A stretch of DNA of 64,000 bases from Jannaschia aquimarina (lineage in GTDB: Bacteria > Pseudomonadota > Alphaproteobacteria > Rhodobacterales > Rhodobacteraceae). Position 1 is the first letter of the stretch. Each line of letters opens with the position of its first letter. Position numbers and translations under genes: made by a program. The notes under the pieces were generated by a model. That model ran no database searches. It was not told where the DNA came from and saw only the letters and a list, made by a program, of their open reading frames with translations. Of this stretch, positions 9,766 through 18,996 are shown piece by piece. The DNA lies in assembly GCF_000877395.1 (NCBI RefSeq), contig NZ_JYFE01000080.1, positions 1 to 64,000 of the forward strand. Direction: 5' to 3'.

Positions 9766-10526
9766 TGGATCACGTCATCCGGGTCCGCGGCCTGTGCACC
9801 CGCTTCGGGGATCACATCGTCCACGAAGATCTCGACCTGGACGTGCGACGGGGCGAGATCCTCGGCGTCGTGGGCGGGTCGGGCACCGGCAAGTCGGTCC
9901 TGCTGCGTCAGATCATCGGGCTGCTCGATCCGGCCGAGGGTGAGATCGAAGTCCTGGGCGAACCTGTGCGCGACACCTCGCCCGAGGCGTTCCGAAGGCT
10001 GCGCCGACGCTGGGGCGTCATGTTTCAGGGGGGTGCGCTCTTTTCGTCGCTCAGCGTGCGCGAGAATGTCGAGGCGCCGATGCGCGAACAGTTCGACCTG
10101 CCCGACGAGTTCCGGGAGACGCTGGCCGCCATCAAGGTCCGCATGGTCGGCCTGCCCGAAAACGCGATGGACAAGCGCCCCTCGGAACTGTCGGGCGGAA
10201 TGCGCAAAAGGGCGGGCTTCGCGCGCGCGATTGCACTCGACCCCGAGATCGTGTTCCTCGACGAGCCGACTGCCGGGCTCGACCCGATCGGGGCGGCGGC
10301 GCTGGACTCGTTGGTCGCACAATTGCGCGACGCGCTGGGGCTTACGGTGTTTCTCGTGACCCACGATCTCGACACGCTTCACGCGATCTGCGATCGGGTT
10401 GCCGTCCTCGCAGAGCGGCGCGTGCTCGCCATCGGAACGCTGGACGAGTTGCGGGCCGTGGACCATCCCTGGATCCGCGACTATTTCGGCGGCCCGCGCG
10501 GGCGCGCCGCCGCCGGAGAGCATTGA
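9765..10526 (+). CDS. mlaF: MlaF-type ABC transporter ATP-binding protein
   Basis: The 253-residue cytoplasmic ATPase has Walker A GGSGTGKS at 37-44, the signature LSGGM at 142-146, Walker B with IVFLDE at 162-167 and the switch histidine H200. LSGGM in place of LSGGQ is typical of the Mla/MCE ATPases. It would power lipid movement between the two membranes through MlaE and MlaD. Both ends overlap its neighbours by one base (TGATG), indicating a tightly coupled operon. Confidence 0.9.
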   Translation: MDHVIRVRGLCTRFGDHIVHEDLDLDVRRGEILGVVGGSGTGKSVLLRQIIGLLDPAEGEIEVLGEPVRDTSPEAFRRLRRRWGVMFQGGALFSSLSVRENVEAPMREQFDLPDEFRETLAAIKVRMVGLPENAMDKRPSELSGGMRKRAGFARAIALDPEIVFLDEPTAGLDPIGAAALDSLVAQLRDALGLTVFLVTHDLDTLHAICDRVAVLAERRVLAIGTLDELRAVDHPWIRDYFGGPRGRAAAGEH

Positions 10527-12040
10527 TGGAGATCAAGGCCAACTTCCTGCTCATCGGCGCCTTCACCCTGGCGGGTCTGGGCGCGATCCTCGCGGCCTTT
10601 CTCTGGCTTGGTGCCGTGCGGATCGACCGGGACGTCGATAGGTACGGGATCCTGTTCAGCGACGTCTCGGGCCTACCAGAGTCCGGGGAGGTTGTGTTCA
10701 ACGGCCTTCCGGTCGGTCGCGTGGTCAATCTGCGCCTGCATGATCCGAACCCGTCGCTGATCTACGTCGAGATCGAGATCGACGCGGCCACGCCGGTCCG
10801 TGCCGACACGCTGGCACAACTCACGATCCAGGGCGTGACCGGTGTCGCCTATATCGCCCTGATCGGCGGGACGACGGACGCGCCGCCCCTGCCCGCCCGC
10901 GAGGATGGCCCGCCCCTCATCCCGTCGCGCCGGGCGGGTCTGCAAAGCCTGATGGACGACGTGCCGGACCTGATCGAAGAGGCTTCCGCCCTCGTCGCCG
11001 ACCTCCGCGCCATCGCCGGGCCCGAGACGCGCCAGCAGGTTCGAACGATCCTCGGCAATGTCGAATCCGCATCCGCCAAGCTCGATTCCACGCTCGACGG
11101 GATGGACGCGCTGACGGCAGGGCTGTCCGACGCGGCGACCCAGATCGCGGGTCTGGGTGACACGATCGGCGCGCTGGAAGGGGACGTCCGCACGACGCTC
11201 GGGAATGCGGACGCAGCCTTGGTCGCGGTGACGGAAGCCGTTGACGCGGTTTCGCCCGCGTTGGAGCGGGTGGACGGTATCCTGGAGGCGGGCGAGGCCG
11301 TGTTGGCACAGGACCTGCCGGATACCTTGACGGTCTGGCGCGGCGGGGGCGCGGGGTTGGGCGACGCGCTGTCCAGTGCCGAGGCGGCCTTCGCAGCCCT
11401 CGATACCGCCGCGCAGGACGTCTCCGTCCTGTCCACGGGCGATGGCGCGGCACTCCTTGCCGCCGCGAGGGAAGCGACCGAGGCCGCGACACCCGCGATA
11501 CGCGACGACCTGCCCGCGCTGATGTCCGATCTCCGCGCCGCAGCAGACGAGACCCGGATGGCGGTCGGCCGGATCTCGGACAATCTGACGGCGGCGACCG
11601 GCCAACTCGACCCGCTGGCGACGGACGCGCGCGCCGCCCTTGCCGAGGCGCAGGAGGTGCTCGACCGGGCCGGGCCGGTGCTCGATACGCTCGACCGGGC
11701 CCTCGCTTCGGCGGACGGCGCGTTTGTCTCGGCGACAGAGGTCATCGAGACCGATATCGGACCGGCCCTCACCGATCTCCGGACAGCATCCGCCGCGGTG
11801 GCCCGCGACCTGCCCGGTCTGACGCGCCAGGCCGAGGCGGTCCTTACCGATATCGGCGGGGCCGTCAGGGCCGTCTCGCCGGCGCTGCGCACCTTTGGCA
11901 CTTCGACGCTTCCCCAGATCGACCGTTTCGCCAGCGAGGCGCGTGGCCTCGTCCGGCAGCTTTCCGACCTGTTCCGACAAATAGAGCGCAATCCCGCCCG
12001 CTTCATCCAAGGCGGCCAAGTGCCCGAGTACCGGAGGTAA
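10526..12040 (+). CDS. mlaD: MCE/MlaD family lipid-binding protein
   Basis: The 504-residue product has one N-terminal membrane helix (about residues 7-29) followed by a single MCE domain (about 37-115), as in MlaD. The remaining ~390 residues are Ala- and Asp-rich helical or coiled-coil sequence, far longer than E. coli MlaD and closer to long Mce proteins that form periplasm-spanning tunnels. That comparison is from general family knowledge. The ATG overlaps the mlaF stop by one base. The protein should be anchored in the inner membrane, facing the periplasm, where it binds lipid. Confidence 0.87.
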   Translation: MEIKANFLLIGAFTLAGLGAILAAFLWLGAVRIDRDVDRYGILFSDVSGLPESGEVVFNGLPVGRVVNLRLHDPNPSLIYVEIEIDAATPVRADTLAQLTIQGVTGVAYIALIGGTTDAPPLPAREDGPPLIPSRRAGLQSLMDDVPDLIEEASALVADLRAIAGPETRQQVRTILGNVESASAKLDSTLDGMDALTAGLSDAATQIAGLGDTIGALEGDVRTTLGNADAALVAVTEAVDAVSPALERVDGILEAGEAVLAQDLPDTLTVWRGGGAGLGDALSSAEAAFAALDTAAQDVSVLSTGDGAALLAAAREATEAATPAIRDDLPALMSDLRAAADETRMAVGRISDNLTAATGQLDPLATDARAALAEAQEVLDRAGPVLDTLDRALASADGAFVSATEVIETDIGPALTDLRTASAAVARDLPGLTRQAEAVLTDIGGAVRAVSPALRTFGTSTLPQIDRFASEARGLVRQLSDLFRQIERNPARFIQGGQVPEYRR

Positions 12041-12045
12041 GACAG

Positions 12046-12654
12046 ATGGCTTTCCCCACCAGGCGCGCCGTCCTGCCATGGCTGATGCTGCTGCCCGGCT
12101 GTGCAACCCTCACTGCGCTGGACGGCGCAGCGCGGCCCTTGCCGACCTACGATCTGATCCCCGTACCGGGCGGCCAGGGGCGCCGCCGTGGCGTCGCATT
12201 GGCCGTGGTCCTGCCGAGCGCAACGGCTGCACTGCGGACGGATCGCATATTGGTCCGGCCCGATCCCCTGTCGGTCGCCTACCTCCCGGAGGCGCGCTGG
12301 TCGGATGAGGTTCCGTCGCTGGTGCAATCACTCGTGGTCCGCTCGATCGCCGGGACGGATCGGCTGGGATATGTCGGCCCGGCCGAAGGAGGGCCGACCC
12401 CGGATGTCGCCCTACTGCTGCGCATCGACGCCTTCGAAGCACAGCCGATCACTGGTGGCGAAGGCCTCGCCAGTCGCGTTTCCATCGCTGCGACCCTGAT
12501 CCGCGACCGGGATCAGGCACTCCTCTCGAGCCGGACATTCGCCGGTTCAGCAGTGTCGCAGACCGACGATGCTCAAACCGTCGTAGCCGCATTTCAGGCC
12601 GCGCTCGACGGTGTGCTGCCTGCGCTTTCGGACTGGACGGCCGCGCGGGTCTAA
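12046..12654 (+). CDS. ABC-type transport auxiliary lipoprotein (PqiC/MlaD-partner type)
   Basis: The 202-residue protein begins with a lipoprotein signal peptide; the lipobox LLPGC places the lipidated cysteine at residue 19. The body, from PTYDLIP onward, resembles the ABC_trans_aux (PqiC-like) family that pairs with MCE transporters at the outer membrane. It starts five bases after mlaD and closes the operon. No separate MlaC-like periplasmic shuttle is encoded here, so this lipoprotein may be the outer-membrane docking partner; that role is inferred. Confidence 0.78.
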   Translation: MAFPTRRAVLPWLMLLPGCATLTALDGAARPLPTYDLIPVPGGQGRRRGVALAVVLPSATAALRTDRILVRPDPLSVAYLPEARWSDEVPSLVQSLVVRSIAGTDRLGYVGPAEGGPTPDVALLLRIDAFEAQPITGGEGLASRVSIAATLIRDRDQALLSSRTFAGSAVSQTDDAQTVVAAFQAALDGVLPALSDWTAARV

Positions 12655-12661
12655 GCCGCGA

Positions 12662-13852
12662 TCAACGTTGGGCGATCGGCGTGCCGCCCTCGATCCCGTC
12701 GCCCGGATGGAGGATGACCCGAATCCCGGGTTCGAGGCCGGACGTCACCTCGGCGACATCCTCCCCGATACGTCCAAGGGTCACGGCACGGATGCGCGCA
12801 ACGCCGTCTTCCTCCACGAAGACCGCCCAGTCCCCGTTCATGCGGAACGCGGCCGAAAGAGGCAGACGAAGCACATCGTCACTGCGCCAGAGGACGATGC
12901 GGAGAAGAACGCCATAGCCGTCGCCCAGACCGGGCCTCTCGTCCGAAGGCGACACGAAGTCGAAGATCGCATCCACGCGCTGCTCCTCGATGCCAAGGGC
13001 GGAGACGTCCGTCCGGGCGACGGGGTCCACACGTCTGAGACGGGCCCGCAGCGCGGTTTCGCCGCCCCACCGCTCGACCCAGGCTTCGGCGTCCGGCGGC
13101 AGGCGGACCGCATCCGACGACAGAAGATCGGCCGAGATCTCAAGGTCGGTCGGGTCGCCGATTGCCAGCAACAGGGTCCCTGGCTGCACGGGACGTTCGC
13201 TCAGCGTGTCGACGCGCAGCACGACCCCGTCGATAGGTGCGAGGATCGTGCGGCAACAGGTGCCCGTTCCGTCCTGTGGATCGCTGAGGGCGGCGCGCGC
13301 GCGTTCCACGGATCCGCCGGCCATGTCGCGGCGTGATACCGCTGCGCGCAGGGCCGCCTCGGCAGAGGCAAGCCGGCGCGCGGCCTCTTCCAGCGCGGTC
13401 AGCGGCGACAGGCCCCGGTCCACCATGCGGCTGATGCGGTCGTTCTGCGTGCGTGCAAAGGCCTCCTCCTCTTCGGCCGCCGCGATCTCGGCGATGGCCG
13501 CGGCGAGTGCTGCTTCGGCCTCGTGAAGGGTCGCTTCGGCCTCGGCCCGGCTTCTCGCATCGAGGATCGGCGCATTGGCCGGCACGACCTCCGCGACGAC
13601 GGTCTGTCCCGCGACCACGCGGTCGCCGAGCCTGACGGGCGCGCGTCGCGCGATCCCGGCCACGGGGGCGGCCACCTCGTAGACCTCCCGGACACGGACG
13701 ATCCCGTCAGCGTTCACGGTGACCTCCATCGGGCCTCGTTCCAGCACATGCAGGTCGACCGGAGAGGGCTCGGTCCGGAATGTCACAACCGACAATGCGC
13801 CGGCGATCGCGATCGCGATCAGCCCCAGCAGAATGGTCCGGAGGGTCGGCAT
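12662..13852 (-). CDS. HlyD-family periplasmic adaptor of an ABC exporter
   Basis: The 396-residue membrane-fusion protein has an N-terminal membrane anchor (about residues 5-25), a biotinyl-lipoyl-like half (VAAPVAGIARRAPVRLGDRV), an Ala/Glu-rich helical hairpin at about 95-195, and a beta-barrel region with the second lipoyl half. It lies four bases after the FtsX-type permease gene and is the third member of an ATPase-permease-adaptor unit, similar in layout to DevBCA/MacB-type exporters. No dedicated outer-membrane factor is present. The gene converges with the Mla operon, with a seven-base gap. Confidence 0.85.
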   Translation of the reverse strand: MPTLRTILLGLIAIAIAGALSVVTFRTEPSPVDLHVLERGPMEVTVNADGIVRVREVYEVAAPVAGIARRAPVRLGDRVVAGQTVVAEVVPANAPILDARSRAEAEATLHEAEAALAAAIAEIAAAEEEEAFARTQNDRISRMVDRGLSPLTALEEAARRLASAEAALRAAVSRRDMAGGSVERARAALSDPQDGTGTCCRTILAPIDGVVLRVDTLSERPVQPGTLLLAIGDPTDLEISADLLSSDAVRLPPDAEAWVERWGGETALRARLRRVDPVARTDVSALGIEEQRVDAIFDFVSPSDERPGLGDGYGVLLRIVLWRSDDVLRLPLSAAFRMNGDWAVFVEEDGVARIRAVTLGRIGEDVAEVTSGLEPGIRVILHPGDGIEGGTPIAQR

Positions 13853-13856
13853 CGGT

Positions 13857-16226
13857 TCACTCCCTTGTCTTCATGACGGCCACGAGATCGAGGTCATCGA
13901 CCCGGCGACGGACGATCAGGACCGCGGCAAGCGACGCGGCCAGCGCGATCAGGCTCGCCCGCGCATAGGTGGAGGGCGTCAGGACCAACGGCAGGTTGTA
14001 GAGGTCGGACGAAAAGCGGTCGGCCATCAGCTCCGCGACCGCGTGACCGATCCACCAGCCCAGAGGCTGCGCGAGCACGGCCAACAGCATCGTCTCTCCG
14101 ATCAGGATCCACGAGACCTCTCCTGCGCCGAAGCCGAGGATGCGCAGCGACGCCAGTTCCCGCGCACGTTCCGAAAGCTGGATCCGCGCCCCGTTATAGG
14201 CCACGCCGATCGCGATCGCCGCTCCGAGCCCGATATAGATCAGCGCCATCGCGTTCATGTTCGCGGCGATCGTGTCCTGAAACGATCTTCGGTTGTCCGA
14301 CAGCAGGATCGCGCCGCCCAGCGAGGGCGCCATCTTGACCGCCTCGTGGAAGGCCGGTTCCCGGTCGGCGCGGAGGGTCACGTTGACCAGGCTCGTCCGA
14401 GGGCCGCGCCGCAACATCGCGTCGAACGCATCGGCCGACATATACGCGCCGGTTCCGAGGATCTGGGGCACGATCCCGGTGATCGGCATCGGGACGGGAT
14501 CGTCGTCCCGGTCCTTCACCTCGACCAGGATCCTGTCGCCCAGACGAGCCGAGAGCTTGTTTGCCGTGCGAGCGTCGATCGTTATGCCGCTCTCTGGCAA
14601 GACCACGGCCGCGCCATCCTGAACCACCCGGGCGAGATCGGCATCGGCCTCCATGCCGGTCAATGTCGTATCGACGGTGTAAGGTCCCCGGCTCAGGGCG
14701 ACGGATGCGAAGATCTGGGGCTCCGCCTGCAGGACGCCGGGCAGGCGCCTGACCGACTCCACGGCGGAGCGTTGGACATCATTGGGGAAGAGGAGGATGG
14801 CATCCTGCCGGTTCGCCTGATTGAAGGACAAGTCGATGATCCCGTCCAGCGCGTCCTGAAAGAAGCTCGGCGCGACTAGAACCGCTGTCGCGAGAGCATA
14901 GCCGAGTACCGCCGTGCCGGACCGGACCGGCCATCGCGAGATCGCCCTCAGGATCATGAGATCGGTCTGGGGCAACCTGACCACGGCCAGCAACCGGTCC
15001 AGCCATGTCCGGCGGAAGCGCGGCGGCGGGGCGGGCGCCATGGCGACAGCGGGCGGCAGGCGCGCTGCCGAGAGCGCCGCCCGCGAGGCGCCCAAGGCCG
15101 CGGAGACGAGCCCGGTCAACGCGCCCAGGGCATAGCTCGTCCATGACAGGCCGAAGAGCAGTTCCGGGAAGTCGTAGAACCTCGCATACATCGCGGAGGT
15201 CCATCGCGCGAGCCACGTGCCTGCCGCCCATCCGACGACGATGCCGCATAACGCGACCAAGGCCGCGAGGGTCAGATAGTGAAGCAGGACGGCACGGTCC
15301 GAATAGCCGACCGCCTTGAGCAGTCCGATCTCGGCGCGCTCAAGGGCCACGATGCGCCCGATGACCATATTCACCAGGAAAACCGTCACCAGCAGAAAGA
15401 CGGGCGGCAGGATCATCGCCATCACCCGCAATTCGTCGATCTGCGCTTCGAGAAAGGCATGGGAGATCTGGTCGTCGCGATCGTGCGCCCCGCGTCCGCC
15501 ATGGGGGTCGAGCAGCGTGTCGACGGCGTCGATCACGGCGAGCGGATCCGCATTCCGGTCGAGCGCGAGCACCAGATCGTCGAACGCCCCGGTCATGTCG
15601 AAGGCCCCCTCCATCGCGCGATCCGTCATCCAGATGACGCCATGGCTCGACGGGTCGGGCATCAGCGCCCCGGGCGCGACGGTGTAGATGAATTCCGGGC
15701 TGAGGGCCGTGCCGACGATCCGCAAATCCCGCCGCGTGCCTCCGAGATTGGCGGCAAAGCGGTCGCCGGGGCGGTACCCGTGCGCTTCGGCGAAGGGGGC
15801 ATTCACGACGACTTCATCCCAAACACCCGGATCGGGCCACCGGCCCGATTGCAGGACGGGAACGTTCAGGCGCGGAGCACGATGCTCGGGGATAGAGACG
15901 ATCTGCACGGTCGCCGGGCGGGTCCGTCCGGGCAGATCGAGAATGACGAAGCGCGACACCCGCGCCTCGACACTGCGGATGCCGGGAATGTCGGACACCT
16001 CTTCCAAAAGAAGCCGGGGCGCGCGGGTGGCGCGGGCGAAGATGTCGGCGAATGCGTTTCGTTCGTAATAGGCCGTCCGGGACCGGTCGAGCGCGTCGGA
16101 CATGCCAAGCGACATCAGCAGAACGGCGACGCCACATCCAAGAACCAGCGCGATCGCCAGCGTCTGCGCCCAGAGCCTGCGCAAATCCCGCAGAAGCTTC
16201 AGATCTATGGCGCGCCACTGGATCAC
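13857..16226 (-). CDS. FtsX-like ABC transporter permease
   Basis: The 789-residue inner-membrane protein has the duplicated FtsX/MacB-type layout: a membrane helix near residues 17-38, a large extracytoplasmic domain, a block of three helices (about 265-380), a second helix and periplasmic domain, and a final three-helix block (about 670-785). The start is a GTG at 16226 that overlaps the ATPase stop (GTGA), a coupling signal. Such permeases usually export lipoproteins, peptides or lipids, or transmit mechanical force; the substrate here is unknown. Confidence 0.85.
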   Translation of the reverse strand: MIQWRAIDLKLLRDLRRLWAQTLAIALVLGCGVAVLLMSLGMSDALDRSRTAYYERNAFADIFARATRAPRLLLEEVSDIPGIRSVEARVSRFVILDLPGRTRPATVQIVSIPEHRAPRLNVPVLQSGRWPDPGVWDEVVVNAPFAEAHGYRPGDRFAANLGGTRRDLRIVGTALSPEFIYTVAPGALMPDPSSHGVIWMTDRAMEGAFDMTGAFDDLVLALDRNADPLAVIDAVDTLLDPHGGRGAHDRDDQISHAFLEAQIDELRVMAMILPPVFLLVTVFLVNMVIGRIVALERAEIGLLKAVGYSDRAVLLHYLTLAALVALCGIVVGWAAGTWLARWTSAMYARFYDFPELLFGLSWTSYALGALTGLVSAALGASRAALSAARLPPAVAMAPAPPPRFRRTWLDRLLAVVRLPQTDLMILRAISRWPVRSGTAVLGYALATAVLVAPSFFQDALDGIIDLSFNQANRQDAILLFPNDVQRSAVESVRRLPGVLQAEPQIFASVALSRGPYTVDTTLTGMEADADLARVVQDGAAVVLPESGITIDARTANKLSARLGDRILVEVKDRDDDPVPMPITGIVPQILGTGAYMSADAFDAMLRRGPRTSLVNVTLRADREPAFHEAVKMAPSLGGAILLSDNRRSFQDTIAANMNAMALIYIGLGAAIAIGVAYNGARIQLSERARELASLRILGFGAGEVSWILIGETMLLAVLAQPLGWWIGHAVAELMADRFSSDLYNLPLVLTPSTYARASLIALAASLAAVLIVRRRVDDLDLVAVMKTRE

Positions 16227-16972
16227 CAGTGGATCTCCGACGGGCTGAGGCGGGTCTCGTTGAGTTCCTCCTGCACCAGCTGTCCGTCCGCGAAACGCAG
16301 GACCCTGTGAGCCATCATGCGGATCATCGCATTATGCGTGATCAGGACGGTCGTGGTGCCAAGCTCCGCATTGACCCGGTCGAGCACCTCAAGAACCTGA
16401 ACGCCCGTCCGACTGTCCAGCGCGCCGGTCGGCTCGTCGCAGAGCAGGACACCGGGACGTTTGGCGATGGCACGGGCGATGGCGACGCGCTGCTGCTCGC
16501 CCCCGGAAAGCTGGGCCGGGAAATGGTCCATGCGGTGCGACAGCCCCACCCGGTCCAGGGCTTCTTCGGCGGGCATCGGATCGACCGCAATGTCGGTCAC
16601 CAGCCGGACGTTCTCGCGCGAAGTCAGAGAGGGAACGAGATTGTAGAATTGGAAGACGAAGCCGACATGATCGCGCCGGTAGCGCGTCAGGGCGCGTCCC
16701 CCCAACCGCGTCAGCTCGGTCTCGCGAAACCAGACCTGGCCCGATGTCGCGTGATCCAGACCCCCGAGGATGTTGAGCAACGTCGATTTGCCGGATCCCG
16801 ACGCGCCCAAGAGGACGGTCAACTCGCCCGCCTGCAAGGTCAGGTCCACCGAGTCTAGCGCCACGACCCTGACCGGCCCGGTCTCGTAGACCTTCGTCAG
16901 CCCGACGGTCCGGAAGGCCGGCAGCATCGCGGTCGGTCCGCCTGCTGCGCTGGTTTCCTCGATCATTGCCAT
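16223..16972 (-). CDS. ABC transporter ATP-binding protein (MacB/LolD type)
   Basis: The 249-residue ATPase has Walker A GASGSGKS at 56-63, the signature LSGGEQ at 155-160 and a Walker B ending in D179-E180. The sequence around [16 protein letters not shown] is typical of the LolD/MacB-like group that works with FtsX-type permeases. It is the first gene of the exporter operon, and its ribosome site is weak. It is divergent from the PHA synthase gene, and two FNR-like boxes lie in the shared gap. Confidence 0.88.
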   Translation of the reverse strand: MAMIEETSAAGGPTAMLPAFRTVGLTKVYETGPVRVVALDSVDLTLQAGELTVLLGASGSGKSTLLNILGGLDHATSGQVWFRETELTRLGGRALTRYRRDHVGFVFQFYNLVPSLTSRENVRLVTDIAVDPMPAEEALDRVGLSHRMDHFPAQLSGGEQQRVAIARAIAKRPGVLLCDEPTGALDSRTGVQVLEVLDRVNAELGTTTVLITHNAMIRMMAHRVLRFADGQLVQEELNETRLSPSEIHW

Positions 16973-17023
16973 GCCGGCCCCCGTCGTTCGCGGCCACCCT
17001 GCGGAACCGGCCGCAATTCGACC

Positions 17024-17037
17024 CTGACAAGGATCAA
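17024..17037. promoter_or_regulatory. FNR-type box (CTGAC-N4-ATCAA)
   Basis: CTGAC AAGG ATCAA matches the FNR consensus at nine of ten positions. It lies between the divergent ABC-exporter and phaC genes, 52-65 bases upstream of the exporter ATPase start and about 127-140 bases upstream of phaC. The call is from sequence only. Confidence 0.4.
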
Positions 17038-17054
17038 CGTGGCGCGCGGATGAC

Positions 17055-17068
17055 CTGATCTTTGTCAG
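17055..17068. promoter_or_regulatory. Weaker FNR-like dyad (CTGAT-N4-GTCAG)
   Basis: CTGAT CTTT GTCAG is a perfect dyad with two mismatches to the FNR consensus, 17 bases from the preceding box and 96-109 bases upstream of phaC. The pairing of two sites in one divergent gap makes regulation more plausible than either site alone. Confidence 0.28.
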
Positions 17069-17163
17069 GGCGCGGAGCCCATTGAATGCTACGGTCCGAA
17101 ACCATGGTCGATCCTCGTCCCAACGGTGCCGTGAGCACAGTCGCGAAGGAACAAGGGACTTCT

Positions 17164-18936
17164 ATGTCTCGTGCGAATGCGCTCGTGCCGGTGCCAGACG
17201 CCAGGAATGAGGCCGAGCGTCATCCCCACGCAATCCTGGACCGGGCGTCGCGGGCGGCATTGGCCCGCCTGACGGGGGGTGTCTCGCCGCATTCCATCAT
17301 CGCAGCCTGGCAGGATTGGGCGCTGCACCTGTCGCGTTCGCCGGGACGGCAGCTCGAGCTCGCCGAGCTGTTCGCCGCGAACTTCGCCAAACTCGGGGCC
17401 CATGGGATGGGCGCGGCGCTTCCCGAGGGCGCAGATCCCCCGTTCGAGCCCCGGCCCTACGACCATCGCTTCGACCATCCATCCTGGGAGAAGCCCCCCT
17501 TTGCGTTCTGGAAGCAGGGCTTCCTGGCCGCGCAGGATTGGTGGGATGCCGCCACGTCCACGATGCCGGGCCTGCGCAAGCAGGATGCCGATCGTGCGCG
17601 GTTTCAGGTGCGTCAGGCGCTCGATCTGGTCGCGCCGTCGAACTTCCCGTGGCTCAATCCGGAGATCATCGAGGAAACCGCGACGCGCGGTGGCTGGAAC
17701 CTGGTCGAAGGGGCGGCCCACTTCGCCGAGGATCTTACCCGGACTCTGCTGCAGGCGAAGAAGCCCGCCCCGGAAGGCTACCGGATCGGGGAGGATCTGG
17801 CCTGCACACCGGGCGAGGTCGTGTTTCGGAACAAGATGTTCGAGCTGATCCAGTACCGACCACAAACAGACGACGTGCATCCCGAGCCCATCCTGTTCGT
17901 ACCGGCATGGATCATGAAATACTACATACTGGATCTGTCGCCCGAGAACTCGATGGTTCGTTATCTCGTTCGTGAAGGGTTCACGGTCTTCATGATCTCG
18001 TGGCGGAACCCCGGCATGGAACATGCGGATTGGTCGCTGGAAGACTACCGCAAACACGGCGTCATGGCCGCGCTCGACGCGATCGGCAGCATCGTCCCCG
18101 ATGCGAAAGTCCATGCGAATGGGTATTGTCTCGGGGGAACGTTGCTGGCCATCGCGGCGGCCACAATGGCGCGGGACGGGGACGATCGGCTCGCTTCCGT
18201 GACGCTGATGGCGGCGCAGATCGACTTTGCCGAGGCGGGAGAACTGCTCCTGTTCGTCGACGAAAGCCAGGTCGCCTTCATCGAGGACTTCATGTGGGAC
18301 CAAGGATATCTGGACCGTCCTCAGATGACGCGGACCTTCGCCTCGATCCGTGCCGAAGATCTGATCTACAGCCGGGCGACCAACCGCTACTTCCTGGGTC
18401 GGGAAGACTTGGCTACGGACCTTGGCGTCTGGAATGGCGACACCACGCGGATGCCCGCCAGAATGCATTCCGAGTATCTTCGCGGGCTCTTCCTGGAGAA
18501 CAGACTGACCGCCGGCCGTTTCGCGGTCGAGGGACGGGTGATCGCCCTCAAGGATATCTCGGTCCCGCTCTTCGTCGTCGGCACCGAGACGGACCACATC
18601 GCGCCGTGGCGGTCGGTCTACAAGATCCGCCTTTTCACGGATTGCGATCTGACCTTCGTCCTCACGAGCGGCGGGCACAATGGCGGCATCCTCAGCGAAC
18701 CGGGCCACCCTCGGCGCCACTATCGGATAGATCGTCGCGAGCCAGACAGCCTCTATGTCGATCCTGACAGTTGGATAGCCTCACGCGAGGAACGGGAAGG
18801 ATCCTGGTGGCCGAGCATGGCAGAATGGCTTGCCTGCCGTTCCGGCGCACGACGCACCCCTCCGGCCATCCCCACTCTTCGCGGCTCAGGCAGAAAGCGG
18901 CTCAACGCGCCGGGCACCTACGTCCTCGAACCTTGA
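17164..18936 (+). CDS. phaC: Class I poly(3-hydroxyalkanoate) synthase
   Basis: The 590-residue enzyme polymerises (R)-3-hydroxyacyl-CoA into PHA at the granule surface. Its lipase-like box GYCLGG has the nucleophile at C322; D477 (in ETDH) and H505 (in GGHNGG) complete the triad, close to the C319/D480/H508 layout of the Cupriavidus enzyme. The length fits class I. I chose the ATG at 17164, which has AGGGA at proper spacing; in-frame ATGs at 17086 and 17104 would add a poorly conserved leader. A phasin gene lies about 9 kb upstream, but phaA, phaB and phaZ are not in the window. Confidence 0.9.
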   Translation: MSRANALVPVPDARNEAERHPHAILDRASRAALARLTGGVSPHSIIAAWQDWALHLSRSPGRQLELAELFAANFAKLGAHGMGAALPEGADPPFEPRPYDHRFDHPSWEKPPFAFWKQGFLAAQDWWDAATSTMPGLRKQDADRARFQVRQALDLVAPSNFPWLNPEIIEETATRGGWNLVEGAAHFAEDLTRTLLQAKKPAPEGYRIGEDLACTPGEVVFRNKMFELIQYRPQTDDVHPEPILFVPAWIMKYYILDLSPENSMVRYLVREGFTVFMISWRNPGMEHADWSLEDYRKHGVMAALDAIGSIVPDAKVHANGYCLGGTLLAIAAATMARDGDDRLASVTLMAAQIDFAEAGELLLFVDESQVAFIEDFMWDQGYLDRPQMTRTFASIRAEDLIYSRATNRYFLGREDLATDLGVWNGDTTRMPARMHSEYLRGLFLENRLTAGRFAVEGRVIALKDISVPLFVVGTETDHIAPWRSVYKIRLFTDCDLTFVLTSGGHNGGILSEPGHPRRHYRIDRREPDSLYVDPDSWIASREEREGSWWPSMAEWLACRSGARRTPPAIPTLRGSGRKRLNAPGTYVLEP

Positions 18937-18996
18937 TCGGACCCGCGTAAGCCCTTGGCGTCACGCGGGCCACAGCCCCGCCGCCAAACGGCCCGG

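Noticed and set aside
8268-10526. Long open frame of 752 residues on the plus strand
   Set aside because: Its first two thirds are an out-of-frame reading of mlaE; only the mlaF part is real and has its own overlapping ATG at 9765.
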